From CAZKGE01 sp964636405 (GTDB lineage Bacteria > Bacillota > Clostridia > Christensenellales > CAG-138): 64,000 nt of DNA. The notes below the pieces were generated by a model, which did no database searches, was not told the DNA's origin, and saw nothing but the letters and a program-made list of their open reading frames with translations. The position numbers and the translations under genes were made by a program. The stretch covers positions 3,094 to 67,093 of the forward strand of contig CAZWSI010000012.1 in the NCBI GenBank assembly GCA_964636405.1, read 5' to 3'. This document shows positions 50,772 to 59,032 of this stretch, in pieces (the stretch's first letter is position 1; every line of letters begins with the position of its first letter).

Positions 50772-52715
50772 ATGGCAAACCATACGGTAACCTTCCAATT
50801 CGAGGGCGGCGGAGAGACCTCTATCTCCGCCGCCCCCGGCGAAAATCTTCTCGCGCTGGCCCAAAAGGCTAACGTGCCCATTGACGCGCCCTGCTCCGGC
50901 AACGGCAACTGCGGCAAATGCCGCGTGCGGCTCCTTTCCGGCGGCGCGCAAAGCGAAGAAACGCGTCATATCACGCCCGAGGAATTTGCTGCGGGCTGGC
51001 GGCTTGCGTGCGGCACGGCGGTGCGCGGTGACGCGACGTTTCTTGTGCCCGACATCGCCTCGGCCTATCGGGGACGCATGCGGGTAACCGATCTCTCCTC
51101 CGGCGAGGAGCTTCAGATTTTTGAGCAAACCAAGGCGGCGCTTGCGCGCGCGGGTCTGGACTTTTCACCCGGCGTCGCGCTTGTTCCCCTCGCGCTTGCG
51201 CAGCCTTCGCTTGACGATCAAACGCCCGATTGCGAGCGTGTACGGCGGGCTGTGTGCGCCGCGACGGGCGTTACCAATGCGCGCGTGCCGCTTTCCGTGC
51301 TGCACACGCTGCCCGAAGCGCTCCGGCGAAACGGCTTTTCCTGTGCGGGCGTCGTGCGGCGCGAGGCGGACGGAAGCGCAACGCTCCTTTCGCTGCGCGC
51401 GAATACTGCGCATACGCCCATTTGCGGGCTGTGCGTGGATATTGGCACCACGACCGTGTCCGCGCTGCTGGTTAATCTTGAAACAGGCGCGCTTCTGGCC
51501 CGGGCCTCCTCCGGCAACGGGCAGATCCGCTACGGCGCGGATGTGATTCACCGCATTGTCGAGCAGCAAAAGCCGGACGGAAAGCGCCTCTTGCGCGACG
51601 CGATCGTGCGCGAAACCCTGCTCCCCATCTGCGAAAGACTCTTTGCAGCCGCGAACGTGACGCAAGACGACGTATTCTCCGCCGTCATCGCGGGCAACAC
51701 GACCATGCTGCACCTGCTGCTTGGCGTAGACGCGAACCCCTTGCGCACGGAGCCCTATGTGCCCGCGTTCTTTACGCTCCCTCCCCTGCCCGCCGGAGAG
51801 ACTGGCCTCCCCCTGCATCCAGAGGCGCTGCTTACCCTTGCGCAGAACGTGGGCAGCTATGTGGGCGGCGACATTACCGCAGGCGTCTTGGCCTCCTGCG
51901 TGTGGGCGGAGGATACGCTTTCCCTCTTTATCGATTTGGGCACAAACGGCGAGCTGGCGCTTGGCAACCGGGACTTTCTGCTTTGCTGCGCGTGCTCGGC
52001 CGGGCCCGCCTTTGAAGGCGGTGAGCTTTCCTGCGGCATGCGCGCCACCGACGGCGCCATCGAGGCCTTTTCGCTGGAAGCGACGGGCTGCGCGCCCCTT
52101 TTGACCGTGATTGGCGGGGGCAAGCCCGTGGGGCTTTGCGGCTCTGGCATGATCGACGCAATCGCCGCGCTGTTTTCGGCGGGCGTGCTCGACGCGCGGG
52201 GGGCGTTTGTAGCGGGCGACCCCCGGGTGCGCTTTGATGATACTGGCTTTGGCCGCTACGTGCTCGCCGAGGCAAGCGAAAGCGCCACCGGGCGCGAAAT
52301 TGCCCTGACGCGCGCGGACACGGACAATTTTATCCGCGCAAAGGGCGCGATCTTTTCCGCGATTACCACCATGCTCGAGCAGGCCGGGCTTTCGATAACG
52401 GATATCGGCCGAGTGCTCGTGGCGGGCGGCATCGGCAGCGGCATCAACATGCGCAGCGCCGTGACCATCGGCATGCTGCCCGATCTGCCGCTTTCAACCT
52501 ACCGCTACATCGGCAACAGCGCGCTCACCGGCACGTATGCCATGCTTTGCTCCGTGGACGCGGCCAGAAGCGTTGCAGACATCCAAAACGGCATGACCTA
52601 TCTCGAGCTTTCCGCCGTGCCCGGCTATATGGACGCGTTTGTCGCGGCTTGCTTTCTCCCGCACACGGACGCGTCGCTTTTTCCCAGCGTTTCTAATAAG
52701 GAGGCACGCGCATGA
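50772..52715 (+). CDS. acsV: RACo/AcsV-type corrinoid reductive activator, long form
   Basis: The 647-residue protein has an N-terminal 2Fe-2S domain with Cys41, 47, 50 and 80 (APCSGNGNCGKCRV), a linker and middle domain (about 95-215) and the ASKHA ATPase region from about 218 (LCVDIGTTTVSALLVNLE, then LFIDLGTNGELALG). It should reactivate the AcsCD corrinoid by ATP-driven reduction. The ATG follows the acsB stop with no gap, so translation is coupled. The stop overlaps the next start by 4 bases. Confidence 0.94.
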   Translation: MANHTVTFQFEGGGETSISAAPGENLLALAQKANVPIDAPCSGNGNCGKCRVRLLSGGAQSEETRHITPEEFAAGWRLACGTAVRGDATFLVPDIASAYRGRMRVTDLSSGEELQIFEQTKAALARAGLDFSPGVALVPLALAQPSLDDQTPDCERVRRAVCAATGVTNARVPLSVLHTLPEALRRNGFSCAGVVRREADGSATLLSLRANTAHTPICGLCVDIGTTTVSALLVNLETGALLARASSGNGQIRYGADVIHRIVEQQKPDGKRLLRDAIVRETLLPICERLFAAANVTQDDVFSAVIAGNTTMLHLLLGVDANPLRTEPYVPAFFTLPPLPAGETGLPLHPEALLTLAQNVGSYVGGDITAGVLASCVWAEDTLSLFIDLGTNGELALGNRDFLLCCACSAGPAFEGGELSCGMRATDGAIEAFSLEATGCAPLLTVIGGGKPVGLCGSGMIDAIAALFSAGVLDARGAFVAGDPRVRFDDTGFGRYVLAEASESATGREIALTRADTDNFIRAKGAIFSAITTMLEQAGLSITDIGRVLVAGGIGSGINMRSAVTIGMLPDLPLSTYRYIGNSALTGTYAMLCSVDAARSVADIQNGMTYLELSAVPGYMDAFVAACFLPHTDASLFPSVSNKEARA

Positions 52716-53344
52716 GCGAGCTGCCCTACGGCAAAAACAACAAAACGGACGTCCCCTATCTGTACTATCTGCAAAGGTACGAAAAATGCGACCCGGCGGA
52801 GATTGCTGCGCGCTGCTGCCTGCCCTATGACGCGGAGCGCCGCGCCTTCTGGCTGCATTATCTTGGGCGGGATTGTCTTGCCTTTTGGCCAACCTTCTCG
52901 CTGCTGGGACTCGAGGATTTCCCGGCGCTACGGAGCCCCGGCTCGCAATTGCTCCTGCTCCGTCATCTGACCGAGGGCTGGAATCTGCCCGCCTCCGGGA
53001 AGTTTTTAAGCTATCGCGAAATGCCCTGGGGGAATGTGTACGACCAGAATTTTCAGGGCCGGTGCCTAAAGCGTCTTGCGTTCACCTTCGGCTTCCGCGT
53101 GCCCGTATTCGAAAAGCTGATGATCTCGCTGGGCGCGTCAACGTGCGCGGGCGGCGACGCGGGCTACGAGCTGGCGTTTCTAAGCGGACTCTCGCTCCGC
53201 CTGTTCCTCTGGGGCGCGGACGATGAGTTTGCCCCCGCCGCGCAGATTCTCTTTTCCGACAACTTCTCCTTTGCCTTCTCCGCCGAGGACATGGCCGTGG
53301 TGGGCGACGTGCTGATCGACGCGTTGAAAGAGCTGGCTGGCTGA
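52712..53344 (+). CDS. DUF3786-like protein of the acetyl-CoA synthase cluster
   Basis: The 210-residue soluble protein resembles the DUF3786 family, which is often found in corrinoid and acetyl-CoA synthase gene clusters of anaerobes. The central region AFTFGFRVPVFEKLMISL and the end LRLFLWGADDEFAPAAQILF fit. GGAGG lies about 7 bases before the ATG, which overlaps the activator stop by 4 bases. Its role is unknown; a place in corrinoid protein maturation is inferred only from position. Confidence 0.75.
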   Translation: MSELPYGKNNKTDVPYLYYLQRYEKCDPAEIAARCCLPYDAERRAFWLHYLGRDCLAFWPTFSLLGLEDFPALRSPGSQLLLLRHLTEGWNLPASGKFLSYREMPWGNVYDQNFQGRCLKRLAFTFGFRVPVFEKLMISLGASTCAGGDAGYELAFLSGLSLRLFLWGADDEFAPAAQILFSDNFSFAFSAEDMAVVGDVLIDALKELAG

Positions 53345-53470
53345 CGCACATAAGCGCGCTTTTAAGCACGTTGTTAAAGCTAAACCGCAGCGACGGCTGC
53401 TCCCATCATGCGCCCATAAAATGGTTCCCTCTTTCGCGGCATGATTTGTCGCATCGTTTTTTCCAGAGTA

Positions 53471-53479
53471 TGGTATACT
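53471..53479 (+). promoter_or_regulatory. extended -10 promoter ahead of fhs
   Basis: TGGTATACT (53471-53479) lies 33 bases before the fhs start. No good -35 element is visible. The same nine bases form the -10 region of the first C1 promoter at 40399-40407, so both units may share control. Confidence 0.6.
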
Positions 53480-53512
53480 ATGTATCATCGCAGAAGCAGG
53501 AGGGTATCGAGC

Positions 53513-55189
53513 ATGGGTTACAAGAGCGATATTGAAATTGCGCAGGAAACCGCAATGCTGCCCATTTCGCAGGTTGCGGAAGCGGCGGGCATTAACGAGC
53601 GCTATCTGGAGCTTTACGGGCGCTACAAGGCCAAAATCGACTATCAGTTGCTTGCGGACAGCCCCGCAAAGGACGGCAAGCTCATTTTAGTGACCGCGAT
53701 TACCCCCACGCCCGCGGGCGAAGGCAAAACAACCACCACCGTGGGCCTTGCCGATGGGCTCAGGCGCATGGGCAAAAAGGTGTTTGTCGCGCTGCGCGAG
53801 CCCTCGCTCGGGCCCGTATTCGGCGTAAAGGGCGGCGCGGCGGGCGGCGGCTACGCGCAGGTCGTGCCGATGGAGGATATCAATCTGCACTTTACCGGCG
53901 ATTTTCACGCCATCGGCGCGGCGAATAACCTCCTTGCAGCCATGCTGGACAACCATATCTATCAAGGCAATGCCCTGCATATCGACCCCAAGCGCATCAC
54001 CTGGCGGCGCTGCGTGGACATGAACGACCGGCAGCTTCGCTTTGTCGTGGACGGCCTTGGCGGACGCGTAAACGGCGTGCCGCGCGAGGACGGCTATGAT
54101 ATTACCGTGGCAAGCGAAATTATGGCCGTGCTCTGCCTCGCGCGCGACCTCCCCGATCTGAAAGCGCGGCTTGCCCGCATTATCGTGGGCTATACCTACG
54201 ACGAAACGCCCGTGACGGCGAGCGATTTAAAGGCGCAGGGCGCGATGACGGCGCTGCTAAAGGACGCGCTCAAGCCCAATTTGGTGCAAACGCTGGAGCA
54301 CACCCCCGCCTTTGTGCACGGCGGACCGTTTGCGAACATTGCGCACGGCTGCAATTCCGTAACGGCCACGCGCATGGCCATGCGCCTTGCGGATTATACC
54401 GTGACCGAGGCGGGCTTCGGCGCGGATCTCGGCGCGGAGAAGTTCCTCGATATCAAGTGCCGCATGGCAAAGCTTACGCCCAGCGCCGTCGTGATGGTGG
54501 CCACCGTGCGCGCGCTCAAGCTCCACGGCGGCGTGCCCAAGCAGGACTTGGGCGCGGAAAACCTCGAGGCGCTTGAAAAGGGCCTTCCGAACCTGTTGCA
54601 GCATGTTTCCAACATCACCCAGGTATACCGCTTGCCCTGCGTGGTGGCCATCAACCGCTTCCCGACCGATACCGAAGCGGAGCTGGCGCTGGTGGAGGCG
54701 CGCTGCAAGGAGCTGGGCGTAAACGTGGCGCTTTCCGAGGTGTGGGGCAGGGGCGGCGAAGGCGGCGCAGCGCTGGCCGAAGAGGTTGTACGCCTGTGCG
54801 AAATGGATCATGAGAGCTTTTCCTTCAGCTATCCGCTCGAAGCCTCCATTGAGGACAAGATCCGCATGATCGTGCAAAAGATTTATCACGGCAAGGATGT
54901 GCAATTGCTGCCCGCCGCCAAAAAACAGGCGGAACAGCTCACACGGCTGGGCTTTGGGGCGCTGCCCGTATGCATGGCGAAGACGCAGTATAGCTTTTCC
55001 GACGATCCGCTGCTGCTGGGCGCGCCGGAGGGCTTTACCGTGACCGTACGCAATATCAAGGTGTCGGCAGGCGCGGGCTTCCTTGTGGCGCTCACGGGCG
55101 ATATCATGACCATGCCGGGTCTGCCGAAGATTCCCGCAGCGGAGCGCATCGATGTGGACGAAACGGGGAAAATTTCCGGTCTATTTTAA
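53513..55189 (+). CDS. fhs: formate-tetrahydrofolate ligase
   Basis: The 558-residue enzyme joins formate to THF with ATP, the entry to the methyl branch. The P-loop is in ITPTPAGEGKTTTTVGLADG, and EPSLGPVFGVKGGAAGGGYA and ANIAHGCNSV are strongly conserved in the family. The ATG at 53513 follows AGGAGG at 9 bases; an in-frame ATG at 53441 lies upstream of the promoter. fchA and folD follow, giving a three-gene folate unit. Confidence 0.98.
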   Translation: MGYKSDIEIAQETAMLPISQVAEAAGINERYLELYGRYKAKIDYQLLADSPAKDGKLILVTAITPTPAGEGKTTTTVGLADGLRRMGKKVFVALREPSLGPVFGVKGGAAGGGYAQVVPMEDINLHFTGDFHAIGAANNLLAAMLDNHIYQGNALHIDPKRITWRRCVDMNDRQLRFVVDGLGGRVNGVPREDGYDITVASEIMAVLCLARDLPDLKARLARIIVGYTYDETPVTASDLKAQGAMTALLKDALKPNLVQTLEHTPAFVHGGPFANIAHGCNSVTATRMAMRLADYTVTEAGFGADLGAEKFLDIKCRMAKLTPSAVVMVATVRALKLHGGVPKQDLGAENLEALEKGLPNLLQHVSNITQVYRLPCVVAINRFPTDTEAELALVEARCKELGVNVALSEVWGRGGEGGAALAEEVVRLCEMDHESFSFSYPLEASIEDKIRMIVQKIYHGKDVQLLPAAKKQAEQLTRLGFGALPVCMAKTQYSFSDDPLLLGAPEGFTVTVRNIKVSAGAGFLVALTGDIMTMPGLPKIPAAERIDVDETGKISGLF

Positions 55190-55207
55190 GCGAATAAGGA
55201 GGATACC

Positions 55208-55849
55208 ATGAGCTTTCAACTGGATTCCTGCAAAGATTTTACCACGGTGCTCGCTTCCGCCGCGCCTACGCCGGGCGGCGGCGCGGCCAGCGCCTTTGCC
55301 GCCGCCATCGGCACGGCGCTTGGGAATATGGTCGGCAGTTTGACCATCGGGCGCAAAAAATACGCCGCCGTGGAGGACGAAATGATTCGTCTCAACGAGC
55401 GCGCCACGGCGCTTTGGCAAGCGTTTTTGGAGCTCATGGACGAGGACGCGGCAGCCTTCACGCCGCTGGCGGAAGCGTTCAAGCTCCCCGAGGATACCGA
55501 GGCGGCGCGCGCGCACAAGGCCGATGTGATGGAGGGCGCGCTGCGCTTGGCCGCAAGCGCACCCATGCGGGTTTTGGAGCGCTGCTGCGAAGCAATTGAG
55601 CTGATCGAGGGCTTCGCGGAAAAGGGCACGATTGTGGCGCTTTCCGACGCGGGCGTGGGCGCGCTGCTCTGCAAGGCGGCCATGCAGGGTTCGGCGCTGA
55701 ACGTATATATCAACACCAGCTCCATGCGCGACAAGGCCTGCGCGGCAGAATTAAACGCCAGGGCCGACGCGCTGCTTGCGGCCTTCCTCCCTCGCGCGGA
55801 CGCAGCCTACGAAAAGGTGCGCGCCAAATACCGGCCGGAGGAGGCGTAG
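55208..55849 (+). CDS. fchA: methenyltetrahydrofolate cyclohydrolase, FchA/FTCD-C type
   Basis: The 213-residue helical protein belongs to the cyclodeaminase/cyclohydrolase family and interconverts formyl-THF and methenyl-THF. The signature APTPGGGAASAFAAAIGTAL lies near residue 18 and VGSLTIGRKKY follows. GGAGG is 6 bases before the ATG. It lies between fhs and folD, with folD starting 1 base after its stop. FolD lacks its own cyclohydrolase lysine, so this enzyme is probably needed for the step. Confidence 0.95.
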   Translation: MSFQLDSCKDFTTVLASAAPTPGGGAASAFAAAIGTALGNMVGSLTIGRKKYAAVEDEMIRLNERATALWQAFLELMDEDAAAFTPLAEAFKLPEDTEAARAHKADVMEGALRLAASAPMRVLERCCEAIELIEGFAEKGTIVALSDAGVGALLCKAAMQGSALNVYINTSSMRDKACAAELNARADALLAAFLPRADAAYEKVRAKYRPEEA

Positions 55850-55850
55850 C

Positions 55851-56702
55851 ATGGCCGTTGTCTGGAAGGGCGGCGAGGTTGCCGCAGCGCTCAACGCGCG
55901 CATACGCGCGGACGCTGAGCATCTTGCCGGAAACGGCGTAACGCCGACGCTCGCTATTTTGCGAATTGGCGAGAACGACGGCGACATCGCCTATGAACGC
56001 GGCGCGGAAAAGCGCGCGGCGGCCGTGGGCGTAGCCGTGAAAAAGTGCCTGCTGCCCACCGGGAGCACGCAAGAGGACGTCCTTTCCGCCATCCGCGCGC
56101 TCAACGCGGACGAAACCGTGCACGGCGTGCTCATTTTCCGGCCGCTGCCCGCGGGCGTGGACGACAACGCCGTGCGAGCGGCGCTCGACCCCAAAAAGGA
56201 TGTGGACGGCATTACGGACGCGTCGCTTGCGAGCGTGTTCGCGGGCGCGGGCGCTGGCTTTGCGCCCTGCACGGCGCAAGCCTGCATGGAGCTGCTGCAA
56301 TATTACGGCGCACCGCTTTCGGGCGCGCGCGCGGTTGTGGTCGGGCGCTCGCTCGTTATCGGGCGGCCCGTGGCCATGCTGCTTATGCGGCAAAACGCGA
56401 CCGTAACCATTTGCCACACGCGCACGCGGGAGCTGCCCGCCGTATGCCGGGAGGCGGATATCCTGATCGCCGCCGCGGGCAGCGCGGCCATGCTGAACGC
56501 GGACTATGTGCGGCCGGGACAAAGCGTGCTGGACGTGGGCATTAACTTTACCCCCGACGGCAAAATGGCGGGCGACGTGGATTTCTCGGCAGTGGAGCCC
56601 ATCGTTTCCGCCGTTACGCCCGTACCGGGCGGAGTTGGAAGCGTGACCACCTCCGTGCTCATGGCGCATGTGGTCGAGGCCGCACGGCGCAGCGTTCAAT
56701 AG
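55851..56702 (+). CDS. folD: methylenetetrahydrofolate dehydrogenase FolD, probably without cyclohydrolase activity
   Basis: The 283-residue protein has the FolD layout with KKDVDGITDASL, VVVGRSLVIGRPVAMLL (NAD(P) site) and SAVTPVPGGVGSVTTSVL. In E. coli FolD the sequence YVASKRK holds the catalytic Lys four residues after Tyr50. Here the aligned stretch is YERGAEK (Tyr48 to Lys54), so that Lys is replaced by Ala52. The nearby Gln of ILVQLPLP is Phe96 in VLIFRPLP. These changes predict a dehydrogenase only, paired with FchA. GGAGG lies 9 bases before the ATG. Confidence 0.94.
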   Translation: MAVVWKGGEVAAALNARIRADAEHLAGNGVTPTLAILRIGENDGDIAYERGAEKRAAAVGVAVKKCLLPTGSTQEDVLSAIRALNADETVHGVLIFRPLPAGVDDNAVRAALDPKKDVDGITDASLASVFAGAGAGFAPCTAQACMELLQYYGAPLSGARAVVVGRSLVIGRPVAMLLMRQNATVTICHTRTRELPAVCREADILIAAAGSAAMLNADYVRPGQSVLDVGINFTPDGKMAGDVDFSAVEPIVSAVTPVPGGVGSVTTSVLMAHVVEAARRSVQ

Positions 56703-56800
56703 CGGCAACGCCCGAACCGGGCTTTGCTCCGCGACAGGCCGCTTCACCGAGAATTCACTTTACAAAGCCGCACGCCCCCTTTCTATGCGCCCCCCGGATA

Positions 56801-56809
56801 TGGTATAAT
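56801..56809 (+). promoter_or_regulatory. extended -10 promoter P1 upstream of yhhN
   Basis: TGGTATAAT (56801-56809) is an extended -10 element with a consensus hexamer. No clear -35 is seen. Transcription from it would pass through three hairpins before reaching a second, very similar promoter. Confidence 0.6.
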
Positions 56810-56818
56810 ATGCGCGGT

Positions 56819-56921
56819 AGCTTGCTATCGCAAGCTGAAATACTGCGTTTTCCCCGCCCTGACGGGCGGGATGCGCCATTGGCTGCTGCGCAAAAACGCC
56901 CTTGCAAGCAAGCGTTTTTGC
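56819..56921 (+). ncRNA. possible structured RNA (three hairpins) between folD and yhhN
   Basis: Hairpin 1 pairs AGCTTGC (56819-56825) with GCAAGCT (56830-56836). Hairpin 2 pairs CCCGCCC (56853-56859) with GGGCGGG (56864-56870). Hairpin 3 pairs GCAAAAACGC (56890-56899) with GCGTTTTTGC (56912-56921) and could act as a terminator in either direction. The segment starts a few bases after promoter P1 and ends just before P2. It may be a small RNA of about 105 bases or a leader of yhhN. I recognise no known RNA family. Confidence 0.4.
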
Positions 56922-56924
56922 TTA

Positions 56925-56933
56925 TGGTATAAT
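56925..56933 (+). promoter_or_regulatory. extended -10 promoter P2 of yhhN
   Basis: TGGTATAAT (56925-56933) repeats the P1 sequence exactly, including two further bases upstream. It lies 34 bases before the yhhN start. Its -35 region overlaps the right arm of hairpin 3. Confidence 0.65.
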
Positions 56934-56967
56934 GTACGCGATGCCGGTATTGTTCGGGGGGATTTGC

Positions 56968-57636
56968 ATGAAAGCTTTGTTTTTAATACTCTTTTTGATG
57001 GACGCGGCGCTGCACCTAATGGCATGCCTGCCGCTTCCACGGCCAAGGTGGGCCCTGGTGCGCGTGACAAAGGCCCTGCTCATTCCGCTGCTGATTGGCT
57101 GCTATTGCTTCTATGCCGGCGTGCCCTCGCCGCTGATTGTTCTGGCGCTGTGCTTCGGTTTTTTGGGCGATATGCTGCTGCTTTTTCCGGGGAAGCTTGG
57201 ATTTTTCGCGGCGGGGCTCTGCGCCTTTGCGGCGGGGCATGTGTGTTACACCGCGTACTTTCTCGGACATTTGGGCGGGAGGCCCCCGCTGGCGCTGGTT
57301 GCCATCGCGCTGCTGGTATACGCGGGGCTCATATTGCTTTCCATATACCTGCAAGCGCGGTATTTTCCGGCGGCGCTGGCCATCCCCTGCTGCGCGTACA
57401 TGGCGCTGATTTCTCTTATGAGCCTCTCCGCGCTGCTCTTTGCCGTGACCAACGGCGGCGCAGCGCCCGTTTTCGTGTGCGTCGGCTCGGTGCTTTTTAT
57501 GGTTTCCGATTCCATTCTCAGCGACGAAACCTTTCATCGCGCGCGGCCGCTGGGTTCCTTTGCTGTAATGAGTACCTATATTCTCGCGCAGGCCTGTATC
57601 GCGTTCGGCTGCGCGCTGTACGGAGGCGGTATCTAA
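56968..57636 (+). CDS. YhhN-family integral membrane protein (TMEM86-like)
   Basis: The 222-residue protein has about eight hydrophobic helices and the YhhN/TMEM86 pattern, with GFLGDMLLLFPGKLGFFAAG and GSVLFMVSDSILSDETF carrying the acidic residues of the family. Eukaryotic relatives are lysoplasmalogenases, which would suit an anaerobe with plasmalogen lipids, but bacterial members are little studied. GGGGGG is 6 bases before the ATG at 56968. It is followed at once by rmuC. Confidence 0.85.
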   Translation: MKALFLILFLMDAALHLMACLPLPRPRWALVRVTKALLIPLLIGCYCFYAGVPSPLIVLALCFGFLGDMLLLFPGKLGFFAAGLCAFAAGHVCYTAYFLGHLGGRPPLALVAIALLVYAGLILLSIYLQARYFPAALAIPCCAYMALISLMSLSALLFAVTNGGAAPVFVCVGSVLFMVSDSILSDETFHRARPLGSFAVMSTYILAQACIAFGCALYGGGI

Positions 57637-57637
57637 A

Positions 57638-58906
57638 TTGGAGCTTGCAATCCTGATCCTCGTGGGCGCGCTCATCGTGCTGGCGGCGCTGAACCTCGCC
57701 TTCACGCTCAAGCGCGGCGGGGACGCGCAAAAGCGCGACGTGCTCGATAAGGAGCTTTTGCGTTCCCAGTCCGTTTTGCGGCAGGAGCTTACCTATACCG
57801 TACAGAGCTCCGTTTCCGCGCTGGGGCAACTGCTCAGCGAAAACCAGCGCAGTGCGAGCGCGCGCACGGAGGCGCGCTTTTCCAGCCTTGAAACCGCCAA
57901 CGAGCAAAAACTCGAGGCCATACGGCAGACCATGGAGCGCCGTTTAAGCGCCATTCAGGCCGATTCCAACGCCAAGCTCGACGAAATGCGGCAGGTGGTG
58001 GATGAAAAGCTCCAAAAAACGCTTGAAACCAAGATGAACCAGTCCTTCCAGCTCGTCAACGAGCGGCTGGAGCAGGTTTACAAAGGCCTTGGCGAAATGC
58101 AGGCGCTCGCAAGCGGCGTGGGTGATCTCAAAAAGGTGCTTTCCAACGTAAAGACGCGCGGTATACTGGGCGAAATCCAGCTTGGGGCAATTCTTGACGA
58201 GATCCTCTCGCAGGATCTATTTGAGCGAAACGTCACGACGCGCCCGGGCAGCGCGGAGCGCGTGGAATTTGCCGTGAAGCTTCCTACGGAGGACGGACAG
58301 CGCATCCTTTTGCCCATCGATTCCAAATTCCCCGGCGTACTGTACGCCGCCTTGCAGGATGCGTACGACGCTGGCTCGGCGGAGGCTGTGCGTGCGGCCG
58401 TTGCGGCGCTGGCGGCGGAGATAAAAAAAGAAGCCAAGGACATTCGCGATAAATACGTGGAGCCTCCGTACACCACGGATTTTGCCATTCTCTTTCTTCC
58501 CTTCGAGGGGCTTTACGCGGAGGTGGTCAACCGGGGGCTTGTGGAGGAGCTGCAAAGGAGCTATCGCGTAAACATCGCGGGCCCCTCCACCATGGCCGCG
58601 CTGCTTAACAGCCTGCAAATGGGCTTCCGAAGCTTTGCCATCCAGAAGCGCAGCTCTGAGGTGTGGCAGGTGCTTGGCGCGGTCAAGACCGAGTTTGATA
58701 AATTCGGGGCTGTGCTGCAAAGCTCGCAAAAGCGGCTCACGCAGGTAAACGAGGAGCTGGATTCGCTTATCGGCACGCGCACGCGCTCCATCGTGCGCAA
58801 GCTCCGCGACGTGGAGCGTCTAGGCGACGCGCCCGCACGCGCGCTGCTTACCGGCACAAACGGGGCCGGCGACGCGGATGGAAGCTGCGATAACGAGGAT
58901 GCGTAA
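57638..58906 (+). CDS. rmuC: RmuC-family DNA recombination protein
   Basis: The 422-residue protein has an N-terminal membrane anchor (about residues 3-22), a long coiled coil (about 30-150) and the RmuC nuclease-like domain from about 165 (TRGILGEIQLGAILDEIL, then ILLPIDSKFPGVLYAALQD). RmuC limits rearrangements between inverted repeats in E. coli. The start is a TTG at 57638, one base after the yhhN stop, with GGAGG 11 bases upstream. A helical tail of about 30 residues ends the protein. Confidence 0.92.
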   Translation: MELAILILVGALIVLAALNLAFTLKRGGDAQKRDVLDKELLRSQSVLRQELTYTVQSSVSALGQLLSENQRSASARTEARFSSLETANEQKLEAIRQTMERRLSAIQADSNAKLDEMRQVVDEKLQKTLETKMNQSFQLVNERLEQVYKGLGEMQALASGVGDLKKVLSNVKTRGILGEIQLGAILDEILSQDLFERNVTTRPGSAERVEFAVKLPTEDGQRILLPIDSKFPGVLYAALQDAYDAGSAEAVRAAVAALAAEIKKEAKDIRDKYVEPPYTTDFAILFLPFEGLYAEVVNRGLVEELQRSYRVNIAGPSTMAALLNSLQMGFRSFAIQKRSSEVWQVLGAVKTEFDKFGAVLQSSQKRLTQVNEELDSLIGTRTRSIVRKLRDVERLGDAPARALLTGTNGAGDADGSCDNEDA

Positions 58907-59018
58907 AGCAAGCGGCGCGCCGCCTTGGCAGCATCGACCGGCGGGCGGAAAAGGCCGGGGGCATTCGTGAGCCGCAAAACCCGCAACAAAAGTTCTCTTT
59001 CCATAAAGCGAAGGGTGT

Positions 59019-59026
59019 GCTATATT
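59019..59026 (+). promoter_or_regulatory. possible -10 element close to the divIC start codon
   Basis: GCTATATT (59019-59026), with TG just before it, resembles an extended -10. Transcription from here would begin at about the ATG at 59033 and give a leaderless message. No ribosome site is visible before that ATG. Confidence 0.35.
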
Positions 59027-59032
59027 TAAAGC

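Noticed and set aside
47886..51128. A 1080-codon open frame on the minus strand opposite acsE, acsB and acsV
   Set aside because: It is the antisense shadow of GC-rich coding DNA with strong codon bias. The plus strand holds unmistakable acs genes with ribosome sites, and the antisense translation is a His/Arg/Gly-rich sequence with no domain.
53345..53470. Tetrahydrofolate riboswitch ahead of fhs
   Set aside because: I could not find the conserved THF riboswitch core; only a weak GCAGC/GCTGC hairpin and an extended -10 promoter are visible.
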